From positions 40,764 through 57,045 of the forward strand of contig NW_019091658.1 of NCBI RefSeq assembly GCF_001949145.1: a stretch of DNA of 16,282 nt, written 5' to 3'. Position 1 is the stretch's first letter, and each line of letters starts with the position of its first letter. The translations under genes were made by a program, and so were the position numbers. The notes below the pieces were generated by a model, which saw nothing but the letters and a program-made list of their open reading frames with translations, was not told where the DNA came from and ran no database searches. This document shows, piece after piece, positions 1 through 8,678 of this stretch. This DNA is from Acanthaster planci. Taxonomy: Eukaryota > Echinodermata > Asteroidea > Valvatida > Acanthasteridae.

Positions 1-2
1 AG

Positions 3-332
3 TTTCTGTTGGGAACCGACGTGGCGGGAGGTAAAGTGTCGGCATCCGCTATTGCCTCTAATAATCTTCTAGAGGAGCCAGAAATTCCTTCCCTGGAGGA
101 GAAGTTTCTAGAAACTTTCCCCGAGTGTGCAGTGACGAGATCTCGGATGAAACAGACGGAAAAAGATGTTGCAGATTCAGTGCCAATAGAGGAGGAGAAC
201 TCTGGTGTTTGGCTGGCTGAAACTTTCTTCACCAATTTGGAAGAAGATGAGGGAGTGTCTCAAGATGCTAAGTTAAGCCGATTTTCGCTCATGAAGAAGC
301 AGAAAGGGGACAAAAGAATTTGTTTCTATTGA
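3..332 (+). pseudogene. Ty3/gypsy-type retrotransposon pol fragment (protease C-terminus and linker), truncated
   Basis: Read from base 3 the frame is already open at the left edge, and the first codons give a short hydrophobic stretch followed by LLGTDVAGGKV. About 35 residues on comes ETFPECAVTRSRMK. From family knowledge, a 'LGNDLAGGKV'-like stretch just after the retropepsin domain and a 'CAVTRA'-like stretch before reverse transcriptase occur in Ty3/gypsy polyproteins of marine invertebrates and fish. The rest is acidic linker-like sequence ending at a TGA (330-332). A +1 shift near 318 continues for a few codons and then meets further stops, so the reverse transcriptase region is not present intact here. 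Usual pol proteins exceed 1000 residues, so this is a decayed or 5'-entering remnant. The family assignment rests on short remembered motifs, not on a search. Confidence 0.6.
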
Positions 333-1570
333 ATCTGCATGAATCGAAGGGCTGGTGTACACACTGAAAATAGAACGAGCGCTTCAATCATCCTTGTAGA
401 AACGAAGGAGTTTGTAGCTTTAATGAAACAGTTCCTTATGAACACCCCATTTTAAAGAATGGAATAGGTGCACAGGCCTGTTGCATAATGCGCTCAACAC
501 ACACATCCCTTCCGTCCCCCTTGTGCTTGACCGGGCTTAAACGTACGTTTAAAAGCGGCTCAGGAGAATGGATGCAGCTAATGCTCTCGCCTGCAGCTCG
601 GGTATTATTAGCGTTGTCTGCTGATGTAAGATCGGCACATATTATTTTATTCCCATTGATAAATACCTTTGAATTCAGAGAGTCAAAAGAAGTCAACATG
701 TGATGGATTTCCAACGATTTTTTCAAGAAGTCCATTTTATGGTATGTTCCTTTTGAAAGTTATCCAACAGAATTGTTTAAATGGACTTGGAGCTTTCCTT
801 TCTGTTGCTTTTAAGAAATAAAAAATCACGAAAGCAACAACAATACTCCACAGTGAGTTTCCTTTGTTTTCTGTCCTGATTCTATTGTTTGTTTTTTTCA
901 ATTGTTTGCAAAAATGTGTATATATTTTTTTTAATAAATCCTCGGTTCTTACCATTAGTTTGTAGGCCTAAATAAGTCTTAACCCAACTACAAAAACTGC
1001 ACTTGTAAATTCACCGTGTAAATTCATTCAACCACATTATTATAAAAAAAATATCCGCGGGAAGGACTTTCATTTACACATTTCTGAATTTTCAGGAATA
1101 GGCCCCTATTACGAATAAAAACAGCCCAACGGACATTACGACTGATACGAGCTCATTTGTGTCTGCAATATATCTATCGAAATTCAAACATATTCCCTTT
1201 CTTTTCGTTCCATCTCTTAAACATCTTCGTTAAAGAATATTTCTGAGCTAAGAATTTTGAGATTGATTTGCAACATCCAAAAATTAAAAATATAAATGTA
1301 AAAAAACGCAAACCTTCACCGCCAACTGTCCACGTTTTCTGAATCCACACTATGCGTAAGTGTACGCTTGTCCTATCCAGTCTTTATAATGCGGGGATCA
1401 ATGCTCATATCCATGTGCCAGCGCGTGGTTTACGTAGCGGGCGTTATCACTTCTCGGAGGGCGTTATCAAATGTTAATACATGGTCACATGTCGCTTTCC
1501 GATAAATAGGAATAGAAAAAATGTCCCAGATATTAATAAGGGAATAAATAGAAGTTTATGACTTAATATA
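333..1570. other. Intergenic stretch, no supported gene
   Basis: Stop codons are frequent in all frames. The longest open stretch is a 99-codon minus-strand frame (735 to 436). It has no splice acceptor or promoter evidence and I do not recognise its product. A perfect 16-bp palindrome, TTAAACGTACGTTTAA, lies at 537-552. GGGCGTTATCA is repeated at about 1439 and 1459. I see nothing else I can assign. Confidence 0.5.
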
Positions 1571-1586
1571 AAATAAGTCTTAAACG

Positions 1587-1763
1587 TGCGTTAAGCCTGG
1601 TTTCCATGTCAACATAAGAAACGCAGAGAGCAATCAAGACGCAAACTTCAACGCCGACAAATGGAAACGTGTCAAATGGAAGTACCGCCGATAACGCAAA
1701 CCAGCCCCAGACGGATCGGCAAAGTTGAGCCTGGTTCAACTTTGCCGACTCTCTGCGTTAAGT
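1587..1763. repeat. Nested inverted-repeat element (MITE-like)
   Basis: AACGCAGAGAG at 1620-1630 is perfectly complementary to CTCTCTGCGTT at 1749-1759. Directly inside the right arm, TCGGCAAAGTTGA (1716-1728) pairs perfectly with TCAACTTTGCCGA (1736-1748) across a 7-nt loop. GTTTCCAT and ATGGAAAC form a further short pair. TGCGTTAAG occurs at 1587-1595 and again at 1755-1763. Stacked arms and no open frame suggest a small non-autonomous DNA element or a folding RNA. I cannot identify a family or target-site duplication. Confidence 0.45.
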
Positions 1764-2112
1764 CGCTAAGTAGGCCTATACAAACACGCACGCTGGCATG
1801 ACAGGCGTACAACGATGCTCCTCTCGCTTAGTACCACCCATTTTGTCCATTTTCTTCTCACTGCTAACATTACAACCCCAATCGTCAACAAAAATAACTG
1901 ACCATTAACAAATTACATCAAACAGGAGTATCAGTTTAGCTTCAAGAGGCGACATTGCCACCTAAAAAAGGCGTTTTTTGCAAAAGGTTTTCGTGTTTCG
2001 GACGCCATTTTGTTTCATTTCATTTCGTCTCTTCCACGACTGTCTTCGTCTTGACGTCTTGCGTGCCGTCGGCGTTCGTTACGGCCATTATACAAACCAA
2101 GCTTCAAAGGCT
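1764..2112. other. Intergenic stretch with short overlapping open frames only
   Basis: Two overlapping plus-strand open frames of about 70 codons start near 1955 and 1978. They run into the hairpin at 2113-2179. Neither has a recognisable domain, and their start contexts and codon patterns are not persuasive, so I do not call a gene. Confidence 0.4.
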
Positions 2113-2179
2113 TCAGGAGACTGGACGCAACCTATGCCCGAGTCGCAGACGAGGGCATCATCAGCGTCCAGTCTCCTGA
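2113..2179. repeat. Long perfect inverted repeat with structured loop
   Basis: TCAGGAGACTGGACGC (2113-2128) is the exact reverse complement of 2164-2179, giving a 16-bp perfect stem. Inside it, ATGCCC (2134-2139) pairs with GGGCAT (2153-2158), and GTC (2142-2144) pairs with GAC (2148-2150) around a 3-nt loop. The whole 67-bp unit folds as one nearly continuous hairpin on either strand. It could be a MITE terminus, a small-RNA precursor or a cruciform. Nothing in the sequence decides between these. Confidence 0.6.
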
Positions 2180-2288
2180 GCTGGTCTTAAAACATAGGCC
2201 TATGGAATTTCATTTCTGTCAATTACGCAGCGGTGTAAATGGCAAGATACCAGGAATAAACAAAGCGACGATGCGACAATGCGACACG

Positions 2289-2361
2289 ACTATGCAACGG
2301 CACGACGCAACGATGCAACGGCACGACGCGACGATGCAACAGCACGACGCGACGATGTGCC
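2289..2361. repeat. 21-bp minisatellite, about 3.5 copies
   Basis: Units begin at 2289, 2310, 2331 and a partial one at 2352. The consensus is ACGATGCAACGGCACGACGCG with one to three substitutions per unit. Degenerate copies of the same motif extend upstream to about 2258. Because 21 is a multiple of three and the unit lacks stops, two minus-strand frames stay open through it. One of these reads a Cys-rich heptad-like repeat, most likely a by-product of the repeat and not a protein. Confidence 0.8.
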
Positions 2362-2579
2362 GTTGACAGCGGAAGTGGCTGCAGACCCAAGGGAGAATGC
2401 CCCACATGCACGCGCCGCGTAATTGGCAGAAATGGAACTACATAAACGCTCTTGACTTTTATAAAAAGACTAAACTTTTTAACACTGTTATTTTGATGGA
2501 AATGACACTGATTGTATTGAACATTTTTCTAGTTTTCTACACGCATGCGCTGACCCCCCCCCTTGACATGCTCCTTGTA

Positions 2580-2775
2580 TCCTTATGCTTTTATTTCTTA
2601 TAAACTGCAGGCAAAGGGTTCTTGGCAAGCCTGCGTGGGCGCGTTGCCCCTTGCCACAATCTAGTACTTTTTATTTTTCCCCCCCAAATCAGGTTAATCC
2701 GTTGTGACATTTTATCCTCAATTTGTAACATCGTAATAAAGTTTTCATTTCATTTATCATTTCTCAAGGCATAAA
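2580..2775. mobile_element. Possible 3' tail of a non-LTR retrotransposon
   Basis: A GC-richer stretch (2605-2660) is followed by a pyrimidine run, then AATAAAG near 2736 and a TTTCATTTCATTT tail at about 2743-2756. This resembles the 3' ends of LINE-type elements. A similar CATTTCATTTATTTC run occurs at about 11488-11505 in the receptor intron. There is no reverse transcriptase frame and the 5' limit is unknown, so this is a weak call. Confidence 0.25.
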
Positions 2776-3712
2776 CAAATACAAAACGTACAAGACAACA
2801 ATACAACTACAATGGCAACAGCCTTGATGGATTACCAAATGCGAACTTAATCACAGTCGAGTGGCTCTCCAAATGTTACCATGCTACAAAAACGGTTTAA
2901 ATAAAGGATCTATAAAATATGCAAAACTAAAAAATAGAGTAAAAACAACAATGGCCACTCACCATGTCACATCTTTACAGAGAATAAAAAACCCTACATC
3001 TGAATCAATAGGCCCAAGCCCCACCAAAAAAAAAAGTCACTCAGATCCATCCCAGGAAAAAGAAAAAAATAAATAAAAGTGAATAATAACAATAACTGCA
3101 GAAAGATGTGGAATGGTCCATGCTCATTCTAAACACAAAAAAGTCATGATGAATAAGAACATTAATTTTAAGAATAAGATACAATTAAATATAATATTGT
3201 CGCGGCTATAAATAAGTATAATCTTTAATAGGAAGAATTTGAAGTGCATGATGATCCGTAATAGATGAATTGACCACAGATACAAGAGTAAATTACGTAA
3301 GAATTGATACATGTAGTACATTTCTAGGCATAAAATTCAACCGTTGTACAAGGTGACAGAAAGTATTTACGTAGGCTACTATGGAACTTGGACAAATTGA
3401 ATAAAAGTTTTTCTCTAACAGTTGCTGACTCTATCACACAATTGCATTTTAGATATCAAGTTCCTATTTATTTGAATTTAGATTTTATCAGAAAAGGATA
3501 GGAGTCAACATTTCTAACGGTTTCAGATTGCTTTTGGATTATTGCTTGGAACCATTAGACTGGATTGACCCCTTCTGATCCAATTTAATACACGCCCATC
3601 TTTACTGGTCACGAATTGAACCTTTGGCGTTATGGGAGCCTTACGACGTTATGGGAGACATAATCATTTCTGACAGCTGAGACCCAGTGAAGGGAAATAT
3701 TTACATGTGTAA
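2776..3712. other. AT-rich upstream flank, no supported gene
   Basis: Short open frames of about 65-71 codons occur on both strands (for example 2861-3076 plus and 3321-3124 minus). They are low-complexity products of A- or T-rich DNA with no recognisable motif. GACGTTATGGGAG and a near copy lie close together near 3630-3655. I see no gene here. The stretch is best read as upstream flank of the gene starting at 3959. Confidence 0.4.
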
Positions 3713-3764
3713 GTGCCATGACGTCAGTGCCATGACGTTATGTGGTGAGTCACTGAAATAAAAG
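3713..3764 (+). promoter_or_regulatory. CRE/AP-1 site cluster with TATA-like element
   Basis: GTGCCATGACGT occurs twice in tandem (3713-3724 and 3727-3738). The first copy completes the palindromic CRE consensus TGACGTCA (3719-3726), and the second gives TGACGTTA (3733-3740). A perfect AP-1 consensus TGAGTCA follows at 3746-3752. ATAAAAG at 3758-3764 could serve as a TATA element, predicting transcription from about 3785-3795. No ATG occurs between there and the start codon at 3959, which fits a 5' UTR of roughly 170 nt. Binding by bZIP factors is inferred from the consensus matches only. Confidence 0.45.
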
Positions 3765-3958
3765 TAATGACTTTTAACAACACTCAATCGCGTCTTAATT
3801 CATCGTTTAATTGAAAACTAATTCCTCGCGTTAACTGTAAAAGTTGTTTACTAAAAGGTAGCTTTCGAGGAAGCTCCATAAACACAGATTATACAAGATA
3901 TCGTTGAGAAGAAATTTGTGAACCACGGCGCTGAATACACCGTCACCGCTGTACAGAA

Positions 3959-4155
3959 ATGGGCTGGGTCTGTAACGATTTGTCGACACTTAAGTTATTC
4001 ACATTCGCAGGCGTTGTGTGTATATGGCTTGCTGTATTCTACTACGGGCCCCGTCATCTGTTCGCTGAAGCTGCTAACCCTGTGCCTGGTGAACTACCGA
4101 GTGCATTCACTTCCACTCAGACTCTAAGCAAACTGCGGAGCTTGTTATGTGGAAG
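3959..4155 (+). CDS. Exon 1 of EGF-like transmembrane receptor: signal sequence and start codon
   Basis: This exon opens the reading frame of a predicted cell-surface receptor spanning 3959-13688. The ATG at 3959 has a good context (G at -3, G at +4) and is the first ATG after the putative promoter. The first 38 residues form a long signal sequence. A polar N-region is followed by a hydrophobic core at residues 13-30 (LFTFAGVVCIWLAVFYYG) and an AEA motif at 36-38 that suits signal peptidase cleavage. A Pro/Ser/Thr-rich stretch then leads to LLCG. The exon ends at a consensus donor (AAG|GTAAGT, 4156) in phase 2, and exon 2 supplies exactly the one base needed, making Arg66. An alternative is that CACATTCGCAG near 4000 is an acceptor and the exon starts later. 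The uncut hydrophobic segment acting as a signal anchor is also possible. Confidence 0.65.
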
Positions 4156-5472
4156 GTAAGTTATGAAGTATTTCATTTACGCTATTGCATATCCCGCTAT
4201 CCCCGTTCACACTAAAAACAATTTCAAGTCAGAGTAACTTATTACAGGGTGTGTTTTGAATAAAGAAAGCGTTCATAGTAGAATCCCCTGAAAAAGTTTG
4301 TTCACAAGGTTTGTCATACTTGGCAAAAGTAGGGTCTCAACTTATCCACGTTTTGGCTTGATAAGAAAGGCAAATAATATCATTCCATAAAATGTGTTCG
4401 TTCGAGTGTGCCATTTTCGCAACTGACTTCTTTCGATTTATATTTTCCCGTCCTCACCGTTTCATCAGAACTGTATCTTTTGCGGAAATGCCTTGCTTTG
4501 CGGAAATGCCGGATAAATTAGTTTATTCCTGCCTCATTGAGTCACGCTGCTTAGGTATTCGTTTTGATGTTTATTTCTACTTTAGGTTGTTTTCCCATGA
4601 GAAAGATAGATATGAAGGAAAAGATTAATTGTTGTTATCTTTCCGGTCATGTAAACAGCAAGCTTCTCATGAAGATAAAACTAAACCGGATGCTTCATGT
4701 GTATTTGTAGTAGTTCAACTTTCTTTTTCAAAATTAATGTTGACAGTGTTACTTATTTCAATGGATTGAAACTGGTCTCTACGAAAGCCCACTGGTGCCA
4801 TGAAGCATACATTTTCAAAAAGTGAAGTATACTCTTTTAAATTTTATCTGTATACCTATTTCCTATGTAAATTTCACGAGATATATTTTCCAAAGTTTGC
4901 TTTAGTCTAGATAGTTTTAAGCCCGTGTTACGAGGTGTATTTTTATAAGCGTATGTGTTTCTGACAAATATCGTTTTACGCGAAACATTTTTTGCAAGTT
5001 TGTTTTAGGACAGAACATTTTTCGGAGGATGACGTCTTATTTATACAAGAAGGCTTGTACAGACAGGCTTGGAACTTGTTCATTTTGGAAAGCGTCATAG
5101 CTTCACTGTTATCAAATCACTATCAATACACCGGTAAATATTAATTGCATCGTGGCCATCGAGGGCCGGGACTCATTCACCGGCTGTCTGTCTCGTAAAA
5201 ACGGATGTTCACAAAAATAGACCATAAAACAAACTTTAATGTCTCCAAAGAACAAACTTGACAACAAATATATCTCTCCTCCAAAAGCAAACAAATTAAA
5301 CAGTATATCTCGTGACAACGATTTTTCCCCCAAATAGAAACAATGTGTTCAAAAATAGCTTCCATAAATGCAAACTTTGAAAAACAATTTACTTCACATC
5401 TCAAAATGCGTATCTCGTGGCACTAATGGGTGTTCGTAGGTCTCATTAACTTGCAACGTCATTTCTTTATAG
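4156..5472 (+). other. Intron 1 of the EGF-like receptor gene
   Basis: The boundaries are GTAAGT at 4156 and TTCTTTATAG ending at 5472. The intron is AT-rich with stops in every frame. TTTGCGGAAATGCC is duplicated in near tandem (about 4477-4510). The minus-strand open frames at 5112-5404 overlap each other in different frames and show no domain. No further exon is supported. Confidence 0.55.
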
Positions 5473-5621
5473 ATGTAGTCATCATGCTCAAAATCGCCTG
5501 AAGCAAATATGCCGTGACTATGGAAGGAAGGACGTGTGTTACTGGCTATGCGGATGCAGCAATTATGACAAGAAATGTCTGGCCGAAGGGATCTGTACAT
5601 GTCCGTTTAACATTGAGGAAG
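5473..5621 (+). CDS. Exon 2: extracellular cysteine-rich module
   Basis: This exon encodes 49 full codons plus a split base at each end, after the acceptor TTCTTTATAG and before the donor GAAG|GTAGGC. It contains nine cysteines. The spacing from the second one is C-x8-C-x3-C-x1-C-x6-C-x6-C-x1-C, including a CGC and a CTC pair. That density and the extracellular position after the signal sequence point to a disulphide-bonded module. The order does not fit a complete canonical EGF domain. It could be a divergent EGF or a lineage-specific module sharing cysteines with exons 1 and 3. It joins exon 1 in phase 2 and exits in phase 1, and exon 3 continues in phase 1 (G|AT, Asp). The high cysteine content across an open frame with correct splice phases makes it credible as coding. 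Confidence 0.65.
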
Positions 5622-6478
5622 GTAGGCCGCCATTTTCATTCCTGCACAGTCTACACTTAGATTGGGAACCCGAATGAACGTGTTTGCCTGCCTCCTTGAA
5701 AGGTGGGTTTAAGTGTTACAATATTTTCCTCTCGCTGAGACTTGCAATTAACCCAATGCTTATCAAATAAATGTTTAACTGCCAGTTCGGATATTTTTCA
5801 TATCCTCATAATGATGCTGAGTTCTCATTCATGAGCAGAAAAATTGACAAAAATTACACCTTTCGATCGCTGTTGTTATTTCTTACCTTTTGTGATCTCT
5901 TCTTGATTTGGTTAGGTGATTAAACAAAGTTGCTGTGAGTAACATTTTTGATTCATAATTTGTCCATGAAATGCCCAGTTATTTAAGGACTACAGTGGCG
6001 TAATTTACATCGTTGTGAAGGGTAATGAGGAAGGTACAATCTGGAAGGTGGACGGCCGGCAAATTCGAAAACCGGGGGGGGGGGGTACTCGACACCAAAT
6101 TACATTTGTGGGCACTTTATGCCGCTGTTGATTACAAAGAAGTACAAATATCCAATTATGCTTGTGTCCTAATACGAGCCTCAAACTTGAATGAAAACGG
6201 TGTTTTTTAAAGTTTTATGCAATTTGAGTGTTGCTGTTGAAATGTAAAGCAAATAACCTAAAATCCGCAATTTATGTTTCTCAAGACTGAATATTAAGGG
6301 ATTATAATGATTCAGTGGTCTTTTCCCTTTCCAAAAAATGTAGACGGTGATATATACTTCCATTCCCTCAATTTACACTCATGATTCACTGTTTACACTG
6401 ATTATTAACTGAAGCGCCGATTTGACAGTAAGAATATCATTGACTTTGTAAGAGTTTTGTCATCTTCGTACATTTCAG
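5622..6478 (+). other. Intron 2 of the receptor gene
   Basis: The limits are the donor GTAGGC at 5622 and the acceptor TACATTTCAG ending at 6478. It holds a 12-G tract at 6074-6085 and otherwise AT-rich unique-looking DNA. Open frames at 6025-6210 (+) and 6181-6363 (-) are short and featureless. Confidence 0.5.
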
Positions 6479-6596
6479 ATGCATGGACATTGTCCCAAAA
6501 GTGTCAGTTTGAAATTCAATCAAAGCCCCTTCAATGCAGTTTTACATCATCGTGCCGATATCGTCGAAAATCGTACGTCAGGTTGTCCACAGCAAG
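6479..6596 (+). CDS. Exon 3 (probable; 3' boundary uncertain): extracellular segment with three cysteines
   Basis: A clear acceptor (CGTACATTTCAG) places the start at 6479, and joining to exon 2 in phase 1 keeps the frame open. The encoded segment reads DAWTLSQKC and then continues C-x10-C-x5-C with a basic C-terminal part (RYRRKSY). Candidate donors are AAG|GTCATA at 6597 (used here), CAG|GTTGTC at 6582 and ATC|GTACGT at 6573. All three leave phase 2, while the next confident exon enters in phase 0, so a further small exon must intervene or this exon is mis-modelled. If real, these three cysteines could be the first half of a second EGF-like domain. An alternative frame at 6479 is open to 6754 but does not fit the phase of exon 2. 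Confidence 0.45.
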
Positions 6597-6996
6597 GTCA
6601 TACAAGTCCTTTGACCTTAGAGGAACACATCGTCCCGGATTGCCCCCTTTCCGACAACAAAACGCATTCCATACGAAGTCATAATGGAAATAACAAGTCT
6701 TACTTTAAAGTACTGTTGCGCACTCGCAAATCTTTGAATTCTAGCGCCCCCTAGTTTTACTCGTTCTCGGTCCTTGCATTTTCAGGGTCTCTTATTTAGC
6801 TCAGCTGTGCATTATGGACATGTAGCAGAGATGCTAATTTTGTACTCTGTACTCTGGCGTGATCGCGTGTTCCTTCACTCCTTTATCCTTGTGTTTTCTC
6901 TGCTCAGTTCTGGCATGTCGAAATTCCCCTCCACGTGGCTGCGTGGTTGGGCGTGGTAAGGTGAGGGTGGTAAGGGCGTGAAATGCTAATGTCCAG

Positions 6997-7042
6997 AAAC
7001 CTCAGACTTTGTAACTGTCAATCATTCGCCATAGATGATCGG
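6997..7042 (+). CDS. Candidate micro-exon 3b linking exons 3 and 4 in phase
   Basis: GTCCAG at 6991-6996 followed by one base and fifteen codons ends at CGG|GTAAGC (donor at 7043). Entering with one base and leaving in phase 0 exactly bridges the phase gap between exon 3 and exon 4. It reads NLRLCNCQSFAIDDR, giving a Cys-x-Cys pair such as closes EGF-like domains. A second acceptor 9 nt downstream (exon starting at 7006) keeps the same frame. Against it, there is almost no polypyrimidine tract upstream, although CTAAT just before resembles a branch site. A competing nearby exon (6908-6955) has a better acceptor but gives no cysteines in the compatible frame. Confidence 0.25.
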
Positions 7043-7149
7043 GTAAGCACTTTCACGCACCCGGCTCTACACTTTGTACACGTGACTTCTTATTCGGTAT
7101 TTTTACCTTTTTACACACGACACTTTAGATTCTTGCACACGACCCTAGC

Positions 7150-7990
7150 AGGAAGTTATGTGACCCTTTGAGATGGAAGATTTTTATTAGTTGAGCTGTT
7201 CAGCGACGCTCATATTTTATTAATTCCTAACCCTCTAGAATCCTATAAATAGAGCAGATTTTCCCTAGCTCGTCGGATAGGTGCGGCGGACCAAACCCTA
7301 GTTGCGAGAGCGGAACCTAACGTAGTGCGGCGGTTGGACCCTTTCCGAGAGAAGTGCGATAGTAACCATTCTTATGGCGAAGAAATGTAACCATATGAAT
7401 GACCAGCTAGCTTAGCTTGGACCGATGCGATAGCGGTACGAATTAGCCCAGGGTGCTAGTGAGAGTCGTAGCAGCCCGTCACCGCTACGTCCGAACCGAT
7501 TGCCGGGCGAGACACCCCCGGGTCCCTCGCCACCCTTGTCCTGCTAACTAGCCCAGTCCTCCCCGTCTCTACGCTGAGCCAATGGTGCACAGTGCGGCGA
7601 TCTTATCATTGCGCTCATCACGTTGCGGTCTGAGCGGCAGTGCGGTCGGTACATACCGGCACTGGCCCCGTCCAGCCCTTGCTCGTCACCATGGAGGTCC
7701 GGGACAGCTCCCACCACGGCCCGGCCCGATGTGTGTAGCCTAGTTGTGCGATGCTACACACACGTACCGTAACCTACTCTCTCTGCGGACTTGCATTGCC
7801 AATGGTCCTGCCAAACCGTAGTTTAGTTACCCTCGTATACAACTTCGCCTCTCTATAACTTTGCCTTTTGTGCATTATATTATGCTAAGTTACACCTTCT
7901 TCAAACCCACATTGAACTTTGATGAAGAGAAGTGAGAGCAATAAACCAACCATACAGTTTGACTGTCACCCAAAGCCCTTGTTTCACGTC
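7150..7990 (+). mobile_element. LTR-like block (possible solo LTR) in an intron
   Basis: A perfect TATA box, TATAAATA (7244-7251), is followed by about 600 bp of clearly GC-richer DNA with stops in all frames, then AATAAA at 7940-7945. A promoter and poly(A) signal bracketing a non-coding block of under 1 kb, in sense with the host gene, is the usual organisation of U3-R-U5 in an LTR retrotransposon. TGTGACCC near 7156 could be the left end and a CA near 7985 the right end, but I found no convincing terminal inverted dinucleotide pair with target-site duplication, so the limits are approximate. The alternative is an independent non-coding transcription unit. Confidence 0.35.
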
Positions 7991-8678
7991 CACCCTTTAA
8001 TAAATTGTTGACCCCAAATATCACATCCTTTAGACACTAATAAAGTCCATGCTACCATCGACTTGATATTTATGGAACGCAACAGTACCATAAAGTTGTT
8101 CATGAACCCTTAGAATGAGTAGTTTTTGTGTGGTGGCGAATGACAGAATTTTGAGTGCCAAAACTTGACTCACCGTGAGAAAAGAGATTGAGTGGTGAGA
8201 GCACTAGTCACAATTGGAGTCACAGTTTCTTCATTATTTAATAAAGATAAACATTGAAAATCAGTTTACCCGCTCGTAACATAAGGACAACAATTACAAT
8301 TTGTGGGGAAAATGATCAGCGAAACAATAAAACAGATTTTCAATGTTAGTACGTGCACGTTTTCCAAATCAATGACATTTGAAGATATCTCTATACCGAA
8401 ATGACAAGTCATCCCACAATCCCCTATATCGCCCCAGTTCCCGGCACAAATTGATGATGGCAACGACGGTGATTCCGCAGTGACGTTGACTGTACCAACT
8501 AAGATGACAGTGGTGAAACTTATGATGATGAAATTATGCTGATATCGTTAAATTATGACAATGACCATGAAAATGACGATGGTATTTACAACAGGTATGG
8601 TGATGATGTTGATAATGATGATGGGAAGATGAAAATAAAGAAAATAGACCTCTTGTTTTGGCAAAGATTACATTTCAG
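7991..8678 (+). other. Intronic sequence before exon 4, with GAT-rich imperfect repeat
   Basis: From about 8455 to 8640 the DNA is a degenerate trinucleotide repeat rich in GATGAT, GACGAT and AATGAT, which produces short Asp-rich open frames of no evident meaning. The rest is AT-rich. The end is the exon 4 acceptor TTACATTTCAG at 8678. Confidence 0.5.

Noticed and set aside
436-735. 99-codon minus-strand ORF with mixed protein-like composition
   Set aside because: No acceptor, promoter, recognisable domain or adjoining exon in phase. A plus-strand frame overlaps it, and the ATG has no special context.
970-1583. AATAAGTCTTAA repeated at about 970 and 1571, as possible target duplication of a 600-bp insert
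   Set aside because: A 12-bp AT-rich match is expected by chance several times in a window of this length, and no terminal repeats flank it.
2219-2411. Minus-strand Cys-rich or His/Arg-rich repeat peptides
   Set aside because: Two different frames are open over the same stop-free 21-bp minisatellite, so openness is a property of the repeat.
6908-6955. Alternative exon between exons 3 and 4 with a good polypyrimidine acceptor and GTAAGG donor
   Set aside because: In the frame compatible with exon 3 it has no cysteines and leaves phase 2. Reaching the 6997 exon from it would need an intron of only about 41 nt. The cysteine-containing frame needs phase 1 on both sides, which exon 4 does not accept.
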